Assembly (NCBI RefSeq): GCF_902813185.1
Contig: NZ_LR778301.1
Coordinates: 2,108,001 to 2,172,000 of the forward strand
Source: Denitratisoma oestradiolicum
GTDB taxonomy: Bacteria; Pseudomonadota; Gammaproteobacteria; Burkholderiales; Rhodocyclaceae
DNA: 64,000 bases
Reading direction: 5' to 3'
In this document: piece after piece, positions 42,217-50,751 of the stretch
Position numbering within the stretch: position 1 is the first letter of the stretch
How the letters are laid out: each line of letters opens with the position of its first letter
Notes under the pieces: generated by a model
What the model saw: only the letters and a program-made list of their open reading frames with translations
Told to the model about the DNA's origin: nothing
The model's database searches: none
Made by a program: the position numbers and the translations under genes

Positions 42217-43014
42217 TCAGATGATTTTTTCGCTGCGGAGCTTGGTGAGGAGTTGCTGAGCGATGTCGGCGGGGGAGCTGCCGGAGATGAACTCGCAATT
42301 GCCCTGGACCTCGGGGACGAACTGTTTGGTGAGGACCACGAGGGGCTGGAGCTTGTCGGCGGGGAGCAGCGAACTGGCGGCGAGTTCGGTGGGGGCCATC
42401 TTGCGGGCGGCCATCTTGGCCTTGGCGGAGGGGAAGCGGGGGGTGCCCAGCTCGTTGCTGACGGTGATCACCGCAGGGGTCTGGCCTTCCACCACCTCGT
42501 CGCCATCGGGGGTGGCGCGGGTGACCTTGAGGGTGCTGCCGTTGAGTTCGACGGCCCGGGCCAGGGGCGCCACGGCCATGCCCAGCTGCTCGGCGATGAG
42601 GATGGGCACCACGCCCTGATCGTCGTCGGAGGCCTGACGGCCGCAGAGGATCAGATCGGCGCCGCCGGAGGATTTCACATAGGCGCTGATCAGGTTGGCG
42701 ATGACCTGGCCGTCGAGTGCGGTGCTGCCGGGGTCGATGGCGACGATCTCGTCGGCGCCCAGGGCGGCGCAATGCTTGAGAAGATCCTTCAGGTCCTGCC
42801 CGATGGAAACGGCGACGAGGGTGAACTCGGCGCCGGCATCCCGCAGGCGCAGGGCGGCCTCCATGGCCTGCTCGTCGAAGCCGTTGATCAGGCGCGGCAC
42901 CGCGGCGGCCTCTGGGGTCTTGCCGTCGGCGGCGAACTTGAGGTTGCCGGCCAGCACGTAGTTATTGACCGCGTTGGGGTCCAGCACTTCCTTCACACAC
43001 ACCACGATACGCAT
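42217..43014 (-). CDS. etfB: Electron transfer flavoprotein beta subunit
   Basis: 265 aa, typical EtfB: MRIVVCVKEVLDPNAVNN, NGFDEQAMEAALRLRD, ALGADEIVAIDPGSTALDGQ and the AMP-binding loop GRQASDDDQGVVPILIAEQ. With EtfA it carries electrons from acyl-CoA dehydrogenases to a membrane quinone reductase. The partner etfA is not adjacent; the copies lie at 50752-51711 and 62517-63474. This split of etfB and etfA is unusual. GGAG lies before the ATG (rc of 43017-43024). Confidence 0.93.
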   Translation of the reverse strand: MRIVVCVKEVLDPNAVNNYVLAGNLKFAADGKTPEAAAVPRLINGFDEQAMEAALRLRDAGAEFTLVAVSIGQDLKDLLKHCAALGADEIVAIDPGSTALDGQVIANLISAYVKSSGGADLILCGRQASDDDQGVVPILIAEQLGMAVAPLARAVELNGSTLKVTRATPDGDEVVEGQTPAVITVSNELGTPRFPSAKAKMAARKMAPTELAASSLLPADKLQPLVVLTKQFVPEVQGNCEFISGSSPADIAQQLLTKLRSEKII

Positions 43015-43090
43015 AGGGAGAATCTCCGGGATAAATCTGGTTCGGCGGGGTTAACTTGAAACAGCGAATTGAAACGGCAAGTCAAATTTA

Positions 43091-43150
43091 CGAGCGCAGC
43101 GAGCCGGCATCGTCACCTCCCCCAGAGAGGGGGAGGCCGGGAGGGGGTGG
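43091..43150. repeat. Partial GC-rich intergenic repeat
   Basis: CGAGCGCAGCGAGCCG (43091-43106) and the following C-run/G-run block match the right half of the repeats at 4479-4616, 52150-52298 and 61930-62078. The left half is absent. Confidence 0.5.
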
Positions 43151-43208
43151 GCCTTCCTGCCTTTCGCGTATTTCATGGACAGGGGCGAGAAATCGGCTTC
43201 CATGAGCG

Positions 43209-43538
43209 TTAATCGAGGGTCACATCCAGGGGACGGCCATTCTCGTCGATCAGGGTCAGGCTGTCCGCATCGCACCAGACCGCCTCATAGGCGAAACCTG
43301 GAGGCTTGCGGGTCAGTTGGGCCAGCAGGTACCAGCGCCAGGGATAGGGACCGAAGTCCCGGTAGGCCCCGGTCAGGGTACCGGTGAACTCCTGCCGACC
43401 GGCATACTTGGTGCCCTCGATAGGGCGCCCGCCGTCGCACTCGGCCCGCTGGCCCTGCAATTCCGGAGTGAACCCACTCCGGAACGGCAGGTCATCGCCC
43501 GAGGGGGCCTCAGGCGTCGGCGAAGCGGTCGAAGACAT
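43209..43538 (-). CDS. Hypothetical protein
   Basis: 109 aa. No family recognised. The N-terminal 30 residues are Pro/Ser-rich and disordered-looking; the rest has TGTLTGAYRDFGPYPWRWY and YEAVWCDADSLTLIDENGRP, suggesting a small beta domain. The start overlaps the end of the nitronate monooxygenase gene by 29 bases on the same strand, so it may be translationally linked. Function unknown. Confidence 0.55.
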   Translation of the reverse strand: MSSTASPTPEAPSGDDLPFRSGFTPELQGQRAECDGGRPIEGTKYAGRQEFTGTLTGAYRDFGPYPWRWYLLAQLTRKPPGFAYEAVWCDADSLTLIDENGRPLDVTLD

Positions 43539-44607
43539 CGAGGGCTTCCTCGACGATGTCGGACAGGATCTGACGCGCGGGCTTCATTTCCTTCACGTAG
43601 TGGATGCCCTGGCCGGCGGCTTCGGTCATCAGGTCCTTGCGCTGGTAGTCCAGGGAGCCCTGGATGTAGTTGGAGGACAGGATCATCTGCAGGGGCGGCT
43701 TCAGGGGCTCGGGAGCTGCATCGCTGAGCCATTCGTCGTGCCAGGGAGAGCGGGTCGTGCGCATGGTGTAGCCGGAGATGCAGTTGGAGTAGACCGTGTC
43801 GTCGGTCTCGGCCTCGATCAGACGCTCCTTGAGGGGCAGATTGACGTCGGATTCGCGGGAGGCCAGCCACAGGGAGCCGGTCCACACGCCGTCGGCACCC
43901 AGGGCCAGGGCGGCGGCCAGATGGCGGCCGGTGGTCACGCCGCCGGCGGCGATCACGGGCACGCCGGTGCCGCGGGCCTGGTCCACCACCTGGGGCACGA
44001 TGGAGAAGGTGCCGATGTTGCCGGTATGGCCGGCCGCGTCATAGCCTTGGGCGATGATCACGTCGGTGCCGGCCTCGATCTGCTTCTTGGCCTGGCGGGG
44101 CTTGCCCACCAGACCCCAGACCTGCATGCCCAGATCGTGAGCGCGCTTCAACAGGAAGGCGGGGGAACCCAGCCCGGAGGCGAACACCGGCACCCGCTCG
44201 TCAAAGACCACATCCAGCTGGGCCAGGGCGCGCTTCTGGTCGAGGCCGCCCCAGTGGTGGATATCGGGAGCGATCTTGGGATCGGGCACGTTGTACTTCC
44301 GCTTGATCATCTGCTCGAAATCCCGATGGCCCTGGGGGATCATGGCCAGCAGTTCGTCGACGCTCTGTTCCTCGGCCACGGAGGACGGCAGTACCAGATC
44401 GATGCCGAAGGGCTTGCCGCCGATGCGTTCGCGAATCCACTTGATGTCGGCGGCGATCTGGTCGGGGGTGTGCAGGGCCTCGCCCAGGACGGCGAAGCCG
44501 CCGGCGTTGATCACCGCTACCGCCACGTCCTTGCAGTGGGTGAAGGCGACGACGGGATACTCGATGCCCAGTTTCTCGCACAGTTGGGTATGCAGCGGAC
44601 CGCTCAT
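43510..44607 (-). CDS. Nitronate monooxygenase family FMN enzyme
   Basis: 365-aa TIM-barrel flavoprotein of the NMO/2-nitropropane dioxygenase group. It has VINAGGFAVLGEALHTPDQI at the N-terminus, then DVIIAQGYDAAGHTGNIGTFSIVPQV (FMN/active-site loop with His), then PVIAAGGVTTGRHLAAALALGADGV. AGGAG lies six bases before ATG 44607. Similar genes lie in many steroid and aromatic clusters, where the reaction may be an enoyl-CoA or nitronate oxidation; the substrate here is not evident. Confidence 0.85.
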   Translation of the reverse strand: MSGPLHTQLCEKLGIEYPVVAFTHCKDVAVAVINAGGFAVLGEALHTPDQIAADIKWIRERIGGKPFGIDLVLPSSVAEEQSVDELLAMIPQGHRDFEQMIKRKYNVPDPKIAPDIHHWGGLDQKRALAQLDVVFDERVPVFASGLGSPAFLLKRAHDLGMQVWGLVGKPRQAKKQIEAGTDVIIAQGYDAAGHTGNIGTFSIVPQVVDQARGTGVPVIAAGGVTTGRHLAAALALGADGVWTGSLWLASRESDVNLPLKERLIEAETDDTVYSNCISGYTMRTTRSPWHDEWLSDAAPEPLKPPLQMILSSNYIQGSLDYQRKDLMTEAAGQGIHYVKEMKPARQILSDIVEEALDVFDRFADA

Positions 44608-44949
44608 GAAAAACTCCTCTTACGGGTTCGATGGATGCGAGGGCGCGGAAGACGAATCTCCCCACCCGGATCAGGCCGACAATCTAGCGGCTCCGGCCAC
44701 AAAAATGAAGCCCCTCCCTGCCCCGGAAGGGCGCTCTGGCAGGGCGCTGTCCTGAAATGAACCTGGATAGTCCTGATCCGATTCGTCCTGTGAAATCGAC
44801 GGCGATTGGCCGGGGGCACCGATGGCATTAGACTACGCTCCCATTGATCGGCTGGGGTGTTTTGTGGCCATGAGCCGCGGTGTCCCCATGATCCCCGGGG
44901 AATCCCGGTGCCCCTTGCCCTGTTCGACCTTTGATTTCGGGAAACCACG
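44608..44949 (+). promoter_or_regulatory. 342-base divergent promoter region
   Basis: The region separates the nitronate monooxygenase gene (minus) from the CoxM-like gene (plus). On the plus strand TTGGCC (44806-44811) and TAGACT (44829-44834) are 17 bases apart. The string CATTAGACT also occurs upstream of etfA at 50708-50716. I see nothing else gene-like. Confidence 0.35.
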
Positions 44950-45824
44950 ATGAAGCCGGCCCCTTTTGACTACCATGCTCCGGCCACCCTGGCCGAGGCG
45001 GTGCGCCTCCTCCAGCAGTACGAAGATGATGGCATCGACGCCAAGGTGCTGGCCGGTGGTCAGAGCCTGATGCCCATGCTGGCCCTGCGCGTTGCCCGCC
45101 CCGAGGTGCTGATCGATCTGCGTCAGGTGGCCGGACTCACCGGCATCCGGGAAGACGCTGGCACCATCGTCATCGGCGCCATGGAGCCCAAGCAACTGGC
45201 GGCGGAGTCGCCCCTGGTGCAGCAGAAGCAGCCCCTGTTCCATGCCGCCACGGAACTGGTGGGTCATCGGCAGATCCGCAACCGGGGTCCGTGGGCGGGT
45301 CCTTTGCCCATGCCGATCCGGCCTCCGAGTATCCGGCTGTGGCCCTGGTGCTGGACATGGAATTCAAGGCCGTGGGTCCGGGGGGCGAGCGGAGCATTCC
45401 GGCGGAAGAGTTCTTCGTGACTTACATGACCACCAGTCTGGAGACAAACGAGATTCTCACCGAGGTACGGATGCCGGTGATGGCGCCGGGGACGGGCTGG
45501 GCGATTCAGGAGATGGCCCGCCGGAACGGCGATCTGGCCCTGGCCGGGGTGGCCCTGACCCTGCAAGCCAGTGGCGGGATCTGTACGGCAGCGCGGATCG
45601 CCGCCTTCGGGGTGAATGCCACGGCGGTGCGCCTGCCCCAGGCCGAGGCGGCTTTGGTGGGCCAGGCCCTGAACGCGACAAATTTTACGAACGCCGCTGC
45701 CCTCGGCGCCGCGGAACTGGTCGAACCCATGACCTGCATCCACGCTTCGGCGAGCTACCGCCGGCAACTGGTCAAGACTCTGCTGGAGCGCTGTCTGGCG
45801 GAAGCCGCCGGCCGGCTGGGGTAA
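44950..45824 (+). pseudogene. Molybdenum hydroxylase FAD subunit (CoxM family), frameshifted
   Basis: If one missing base near 45284-45290 is restored the gene encodes 291 aa, the normal CoxM length. The first frame gives FDYHAPATLAEAVRLLQQ, LAGGQSLMPMLALRVA and ELVGHRQIRNRG; the second resumes with GGSFAHADPASEYPAVALVL (FAD-binding GGSxAHADPAxE), then EIPAEEFF-like and LAGVALTL regions to the end. The broken motif is the FAD motif. Whether this is a real mutation or an assembly error cannot be told. The Fe-S subunit gene follows, but no large Mo subunit lies nearby. Confidence 0.8.
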
Positions 45825-45856
45825 GTAGCGCACACGACACTCAAGAGGAATTCCTG

Positions 45857-46357
45857 ATGACGACAAAGCAAACCGTGAGCGTCACGGTCAATGGCACTCG
45901 CTACGAGCGGGACGTGGAACCCCGCCTGACCCTGGTGGATTTCCTGCGCCATGAACTGGCCTTGGGCGGCACCCATGTGGGCTGTGAGCATGGCATCTGC
46001 GGGGTATGCACCGTGCTGATCAACGGCCGTTCGGCTCGTTCCTGCCTGACCCTGGCAGTTCAGGCCGATGGCGCAGAGATCACCACCATCGAGGGCCTGC
46101 GCAACCGCCAGACCGGCAGCCTCCATCCTATCCAGCAGGCCTTCGTCGAGGCTCACGGCCTTCAGTGCGGCTTCTGCACCCCAGGGTTCATCATGACCAC
46201 CCTCGAACTCCTCCGTAACAACCCAGACCCCTCCGAGCACGACATCAAGGAAGCCCTCGGCGGCAACCTCTGCCGTTGCACCGGCTACCAGTCCATCATG
46301 GCCTCCGTCAAACTCGCCGCTTCTAAAATGCGCGACGCTCAGAACACCTCTGCCTAA
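45857..46357 (+). CDS. Molybdenum hydroxylase [2Fe-2S] subunit (CoxS family)
   Basis: 166 aa with two [2Fe-2S] domains. The N-terminal plant-ferredoxin fold has CEHGICGVCTVLINGRSARSC; to stay brief, the first cluster uses Cys residues near 46, 51, 54 and 66. The C-terminal helical domain has CGFCTPGF and CRCTGY. Such subunits carry electrons from a molybdopterin large subunit to FAD. AGAGGAA lies before ATG 45857. It follows the frameshifted FAD subunit by 32 bases and precedes a CoA-transferase; the catalytic subunit is missing from the window. Confidence 0.92.
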   Translation: MTTKQTVSVTVNGTRYERDVEPRLTLVDFLRHELALGGTHVGCEHGICGVCTVLINGRSARSCLTLAVQADGAEITTIEGLRNRQTGSLHPIQQAFVEAHGLQCGFCTPGFIMTTLELLRNNPDPSEHDIKEALGGNLCRCTGYQSIMASVKLAASKMRDAQNTSA

Positions 46358-46387
46358 CCTCCTTAACGATTCAAGCGAAAAGTAATC

Positions 46388-47659
46388 ATGACCGATTCCA
46401 AGTCCAAATTTGCCGCCGGCCCCCTGGCCGGCCTGCGTGTGCTAGACATGTCCACCATGCTGGCGGGCCCCTATGGCGCCACCCTGATGGGGGATCTGGG
46501 TGCCGACGTGATCAAGATCGAATCCCACTATGGCGATGAGAGCCGTCACCTGGGCCCGATGCGGGGCGACCAGCGCGGTCCCTATCTGAGCCTGAACCGC
46601 AGCAAGCGCGACCTGGTACTGGACCTGCAACAGGAAGAGGCCCAGAAAGTCTTCGCCAAGATCGCCGCCACCACCGATGTGCTGGTCACCAACATCCGCG
46701 AACCGGCCTTGTCCAAACTGGGCCTGTCCTACGAGCAGGTGAAGGCCCATAAGCCGGACATCATCTGGGTCCGGGTCACGGCCTTCGGCGCCGACGGCCC
46801 CTACGATGGCCGGCCCGGTATCGACTTCCTGGCCCAGGGCTACACGGGCGTGCTGACATTGAACGGGGAGCCCACGGGTGGCCCGGTGCGCACCGGTTTC
46901 CCGGCCGTGGATGTAATGACCTCGCTGCTGGTGGCCAATGCCGCCATGGCGGCGCTGCGGGTGCGGGACCAGACCGGCGAGGGCCAGCGTATCGAGGTGT
47001 CCCTGCTGGACGCCCTGATGCATGCCCAGGCCAGTTCCATCGGCACTTATCTCGCCACCGGCGACCGGCCGGTGCGCACCGGCAACCGCAGCCTCTACTT
47101 CGCCCCCTCCGGCGTTTATCCCACCAAGGATGGCAAGCACGTGGTGATCACCACCCCGGGCGAGAAGTTCTTCGGCAAGGTCTGTCGCGCCCTGGAAACC
47201 GACTGGGATACCGACCCCCGCTTCCATGACATCAATGCCCGCCTGGCCAACGAGGATGAGTTGGACCGGGTGGTGGGCGAGCGCACCAGCCAATACACCC
47301 GCGACGAGCTGGTCGAGAAGCTGATCGCCGCCGACGTGCTGACCGCTCCCATCAACGAGGTGGAGGACGTGATCCAGGATCCCCAGATCCTGCACAACAA
47401 GATGATCGTCTCCACCCAGCATCCGGAACTGGGGGAGTTGAAGGTAACAGGCATTCCCGTCCGCTTCTATGGCACGCCCTGCGAAGTCAGGAAGCATCCT
47501 CCGATGCAGGGCGAGCACACCCGGGAACTGCTGGCGGAACTGGGTTACAGCACCGCCGAAATCGACGATCTGATCGCCCGTGGCCTGGCGGCCGACCGGG
47601 TGGAGTTGCTGCGGCTGAAGGAAGAACGCAAGGCGAAGAAAAAAGCCCAGCAAGGCTGA
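46388..47659 (+). CDS. Family III CoA-transferase (CaiB/BaiF)
   Basis: 423 aa. It has LRVLDMSTMLAGPYGATLMGDLGADVIKIE near residues 16-45, RSKRDLVLDLQ, and the catalytic Asp208 in IEVSLLDALMH. It transfers CoA between acids through an enzyme-bound aspartyl-CoA intermediate. The C-terminal tail is Lys-rich (ERKAKKKAQQ). It follows CoxMS genes by 30 bases and probably shares their transcript. A bile-acid or aromatic acid CoA acceptor is possible but not shown. Confidence 0.9.
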   Translation: MTDSKSKFAAGPLAGLRVLDMSTMLAGPYGATLMGDLGADVIKIESHYGDESRHLGPMRGDQRGPYLSLNRSKRDLVLDLQQEEAQKVFAKIAATTDVLVTNIREPALSKLGLSYEQVKAHKPDIIWVRVTAFGADGPYDGRPGIDFLAQGYTGVLTLNGEPTGGPVRTGFPAVDVMTSLLVANAAMAALRVRDQTGEGQRIEVSLLDALMHAQASSIGTYLATGDRPVRTGNRSLYFAPSGVYPTKDGKHVVITTPGEKFFGKVCRALETDWDTDPRFHDINARLANEDELDRVVGERTSQYTRDELVEKLIAADVLTAPINEVEDVIQDPQILHNKMIVSTQHPELGELKVTGIPVRFYGTPCEVRKHPPMQGEHTRELLAELGYSTAEIDDLIARGLAADRVELLRLKEERKAKKKAQQG

Positions 47660-47663
47660 AGTC

Positions 47664-48815
47664 TTGCAAACCCCGATGGCGGAGGCGGACGCCCCGACCG
47701 TGTGCTGGACCGAAGGTGGAGCCGAGCGCTCTGCCATCTGGCGCTCCGAGCGCGGCGCTCCGCTGCCCCGACGGATAGTGATCGTCGACGACAGCCTCAA
47801 GGCTGACGCCGCCTATCGCCTCGCTTGCGAAGGCAGTGCCCTGCTGTGGCAGGGCGACTACCAGAACGCCCGCCAGGTGCTGCAAGCCCTGGCACGGCGC
47901 ATCGACCGTAAGGGCCCAAAGCCGGCTAGCGCTAGTCCGGGTGAAGCATTTCACTGCCACCGCCAGGCCCAGGCCCAGCGGGCCCAGGTGCTGGGGATGC
48001 TGCTCCTGCCCCTGAATGCGGACTACCATATCCCCCTGCGTCGCTCTCCGGATGTGCAACAGGCCTGCCTGGAGGCCTATGGCCCTGCGAATGGTCCATC
48101 CCTGGTGTCGCTGCGGGAGATACTGGGCCTGATCGGCGCCCACCAATGGCGCCAGAAGGGAGTGGTGCTTCCAGCCCTGGGAGCGGCGATCCACCCCCAT
48201 TACGGCGTGTTCTCACCGGTGCGGGGCGAGTATCTGGATCTGGTGGCCCAGGCGCCGCTGCCTTCGCAAACCCTGGCCTTCGACATCGGCACCGGCACCG
48301 GGGTGCTGGCAGCCTTGCTGGCCAAGCGCGGCGTGGCCCGGATCGTGGCGACCGACCAGGACCCGCGCGCGCTGGCCTGTGCCCGGGAGAACCTGGCGCA
48401 CCTGGGCCTGGCACAACAGGTGGAAGTGCTGGAGGCTGACCTGTTTCCACCGGGCAAGGCGCCCCTTGTCGTCTGCAATCCGCCCTGGTTACCGGCACGG
48501 CCCAGTTCTTCAGTCGAAAGCGCGATCTATGATCCCGACAGCCGCATGTTGCTGGGCTTTCTCAAGGGGCTGCCCGCTCATCTGGCAAGCGGTGGCGAAG
48601 GCTGGCTGATCCTCTCCGACCTGGCCGAGCATCTGGGCCTGCGCAGCAGAGAGGAATTGCTGGCCGCCATTGCGGCGGCGGGCCTTACCGTACTGGGGCG
48701 GATCGATGTGCGGCCCCGGCATCCCAAGGCCGGCGACCGCGAGGATCCGCTTTACGCGGCCCGCAGTGCCGAGGTCACGTCCCTCTGGCGCCTGGCGGTC
48801 CGCGCAACACATTGA
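47664..48815 (+). CDS. Class I SAM-dependent methyltransferase (HemK/PrmC-like NPPW motif)
   Basis: 383 aa. The first 190 residues are an unfamiliar N-terminal domain. The methyltransferase domain starts at LAFDIGTGTGVLAALLAKRG, with VEVLEADLFPP and the NPPW motif (VVCNPPWLPARP) that in N6-type enzymes binds the amino group to be methylated. This points to a protein or nucleic acid target rather than a small molecule. The start is probably TTG 47664, eight bases after AAGG; ATG 47676 is an alternative. The stop abuts the next, convergent gene. Confidence 0.75.
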   Translation: MQTPMAEADAPTVCWTEGGAERSAIWRSERGAPLPRRIVIVDDSLKADAAYRLACEGSALLWQGDYQNARQVLQALARRIDRKGPKPASASPGEAFHCHRQAQAQRAQVLGMLLLPLNADYHIPLRRSPDVQQACLEAYGPANGPSLVSLREILGLIGAHQWRQKGVVLPALGAAIHPHYGVFSPVRGEYLDLVAQAPLPSQTLAFDIGTGTGVLAALLAKRGVARIVATDQDPRALACARENLAHLGLAQQVEVLEADLFPPGKAPLVVCNPPWLPARPSSSVESAIYDPDSRMLLGFLKGLPAHLASGGEGWLILSDLAEHLGLRSREELLAAIAAAGLTVLGRIDVRPRHPKAGDREDPLYAARSAEVTSLWRLAVRATH

Positions 48816-49298
48816 TCAGTGCTGGATTCGCCCCCAGCCCGGGTGGTCGAAATATGCCGAGTAATCGTCCAACGCCTTGAGGATACCCACGGCGCCCTGG
48901 TGTCTGCCGGCTTTTGACTTGCCGCCCATCCGTTCGACGCCGGCCAGCATCCTGCCGAGGATGAGATGCAATTGCTCGTCGGCTTTCGGGTCGAGCTTGC
49001 AATTGGCGATGATGGTGTTGATGTCGCCGCGCACCTCCCGCGCCAACTTTGCGTACTGGGGGGATGCCAGCTTGCCGGCGTGGATATCCTCCAGGGAGTC
49101 GCCCATCCGCTTGCGGATCTGCTCCATCCCACTTCGCAGCGGCACATCGGTGGACCACTTCGCGCCGCTCTCCTGGAGCATCAGCTGTGCGGATGTACCG
49201 GCATGATGGTCGTGTTCATGGTGGTGATCCGCAGCCAGCGCGCCACCCATCGTCAGTCCGGCAGCAATAAGCAAGCTGAGAATCTTCTTGAAAACCAT
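48816..49298 (-). CDS. Periplasmic His-rich DnrO-like protein
   Basis: 160 aa. A signal peptide (LSLLIAAGLTMGGALA) is followed by a His-rich segment DHHHEHDHHAG, which looks metal-binding. The mature body is helical: LRSGMEQIRKRMGDSLEDIH, then KLAREVRGDINTIIANCKLDPKAD and MLAGVERMGGKSKA. Proteins with this layout are sometimes named DnrO and may bind copper or zinc; the function here is not proven. AGGAG lies five bases before ATG 49298. It faces the methyltransferase gene end to end. Confidence 0.7.
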   Translation of the reverse strand: MVFKKILSLLIAAGLTMGGALAADHHHEHDHHAGTSAQLMLQESGAKWSTDVPLRSGMEQIRKRMGDSLEDIHAGKLASPQYAKLAREVRGDINTIIANCKLDPKADEQLHLILGRMLAGVERMGGKSKAGRHQGAVGILKALDDYSAYFDHPGWGRIQH

Positions 49299-49389
49299 GG
49301 GGTCTCCTATCGGTCATAGTCCGGAATCGGCACGGGGCCGCCAGACTGCACCCGATTCCTTAAAAAATTCTTAAGAGACTCCTCTATTT

Positions 49390-50417
49390 TCATTCCTCGT
49401 CACTGTCGTCCGAGTCTGAGTCGTTGTCTCTGAAGTCGGTGAGTTTTTTGCTGGTCCATGATTTGAATGCTCTACGGAAGTTGGAGACGGAGGAGTAGCC
49501 GAGGATGAAGCCGATTTCCTTGGGGGTGAGGGAGGTGTACTGGAGGTACTGGATGGCGAGTTCGCGGCGGGTGTCGTCGAGGATCTGTTGGTAGGTGACG
49601 TTTTCGCGGACGAGCCATCGGCGGAGGGTGCGGGAGCCCATGTTGAGGCGCTCGGCCATGTCCTCGAGGGAGGGGAACTTGCCGGGGTTCTTGACCAGGT
49701 AGTTGCGGATCCGGTTGGAGAGCAGGTCCCGGTCTTCCTTTTGGGACACCAGCAGTTGGCACTGACGCTCGCAGAGCTTGAAGACCTCCTCGTTGGCGAG
49801 GCTGATGGGGTCCTGGAGCCGGTTGATGTCGAAGACCACGATGTTCTTCGGCTGGCTGAAATACAGGGGGCAATTGAAGCGCCGCATATAGGGCGTCAGG
49901 TCGGCCGGCGCCGGATAGGTGACGTGCAACTCCAGTACCGGGAAGGGCCGATTGGTCAGGCTGGAAGAGAGCTCCATGGTGCGGCTGATGAACTCCTCCA
50001 CCGCGAAGCGCATCAGGTCCCCCAGCAGATAGGAATCCCGCACCTCGAAGAACCAGCGTCCGCCCTGGATATGGCCCACGGCATGGACGATCATGTCGTT
50101 CAAGGCGCCGTACTTGTTGAAGACCTCGCTGGACTGCTTCAGGGTGGCGGAACTGAGGGCGGCATAGCCCAGGATGCCCAGGTTGCTGATCTTGAACTCC
50201 GCCCCACGGCGATGCCCAGATAGGGGTCCCCGGTCAGGTCCAGCATGTTCTGGATGGTGCGGCGGAACTGGGCGGGCAGGATGCGCCGGGACGGGTCCTG
50301 AAGCCGGTTGAGGTCCAGGCCCGTGCCGGCCAGCACCTGCTCGGCCGTAAAGCCCCGGCTGCGCATGCAGTCCAGGTAGAAACTGAGCCGGCTGGGGGAC
50401 TTCAGGTGATCGGACAT
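49390..50417 (-). pseudogene. AraC-family regulator, frameshifted in arm 1
   Basis: The N-terminal 67 or so residues (MSDHLKSPSRLSFYLDCMRS to DPYLGIAVG) and the C-terminal 237 (arabinose-binding-like region and the AraC helix-turn-helix MGSRTLRRWLVREN, then LTPKEIGFILGYSSVSNFRRAF) lie in different frames. Adding one G to the run at 50202-50205 (minus strand) restores a 342-aa protein with AEFKISNLGILGYAALSSA at the junction. The C-terminus is a run of Asp, Ser and Glu. It is divergent from etfA and likely controls it. The deletion may be real or an assembly error. Confidence 0.8.
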
Positions 50418-50751
50418 GGCAACCGGGGGCGAGGAGAGGTGAAGGGCAGAGGCGGTGAAATATACCGCGATGCTCCCTGGAATGTCCAGATATGATACAA
50501 ATCTAAAGGCATTCTCCTACGGTCCTCAATCTGGCCGATGGCCTGTGAAGGGGATGCTGAGGGGGCTACGGCAAGGAAGGTGCCGGCAGGGCCGGATCGC
50601 CGTGGAGAGAGGCGTCGCTCCTGGCCGATGGAGACAGAGCCTGTCCGCAAATGAAATGTCAAAGGCCGAATTGGAAGCGCGGGGATAGCAAGGGCGCCAG
50701 GGGAGTCCATTAGACTCTGGGATCGGGTAATTTTTGCAAGGAATCCGCACT
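50418..50751. promoter_or_regulatory. 334-base divergent region between the regulator and etfA
   Basis: It holds the regulator promoter and a palindrome (50459-50489), and on the etfA side the string CATTAGACT at 50708-50716. No gene is evident. The whole region is repeated at 63475-63808. Confidence 0.55.
50459..50489 (-). promoter_or_regulatory. Promoter and palindrome of the AraC-type regulator gene
   Basis: On the minus strand TGGACA (50483-50488) and TATATT (50459-50464) are 18 bases apart. The palindrome CTGGA-ATG-TCCAG (50477-50489) overlaps the -35 box, so the regulator may control its own gene. The same sequence lies in arm 2 at 63738-63767. Confidence 0.5.
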
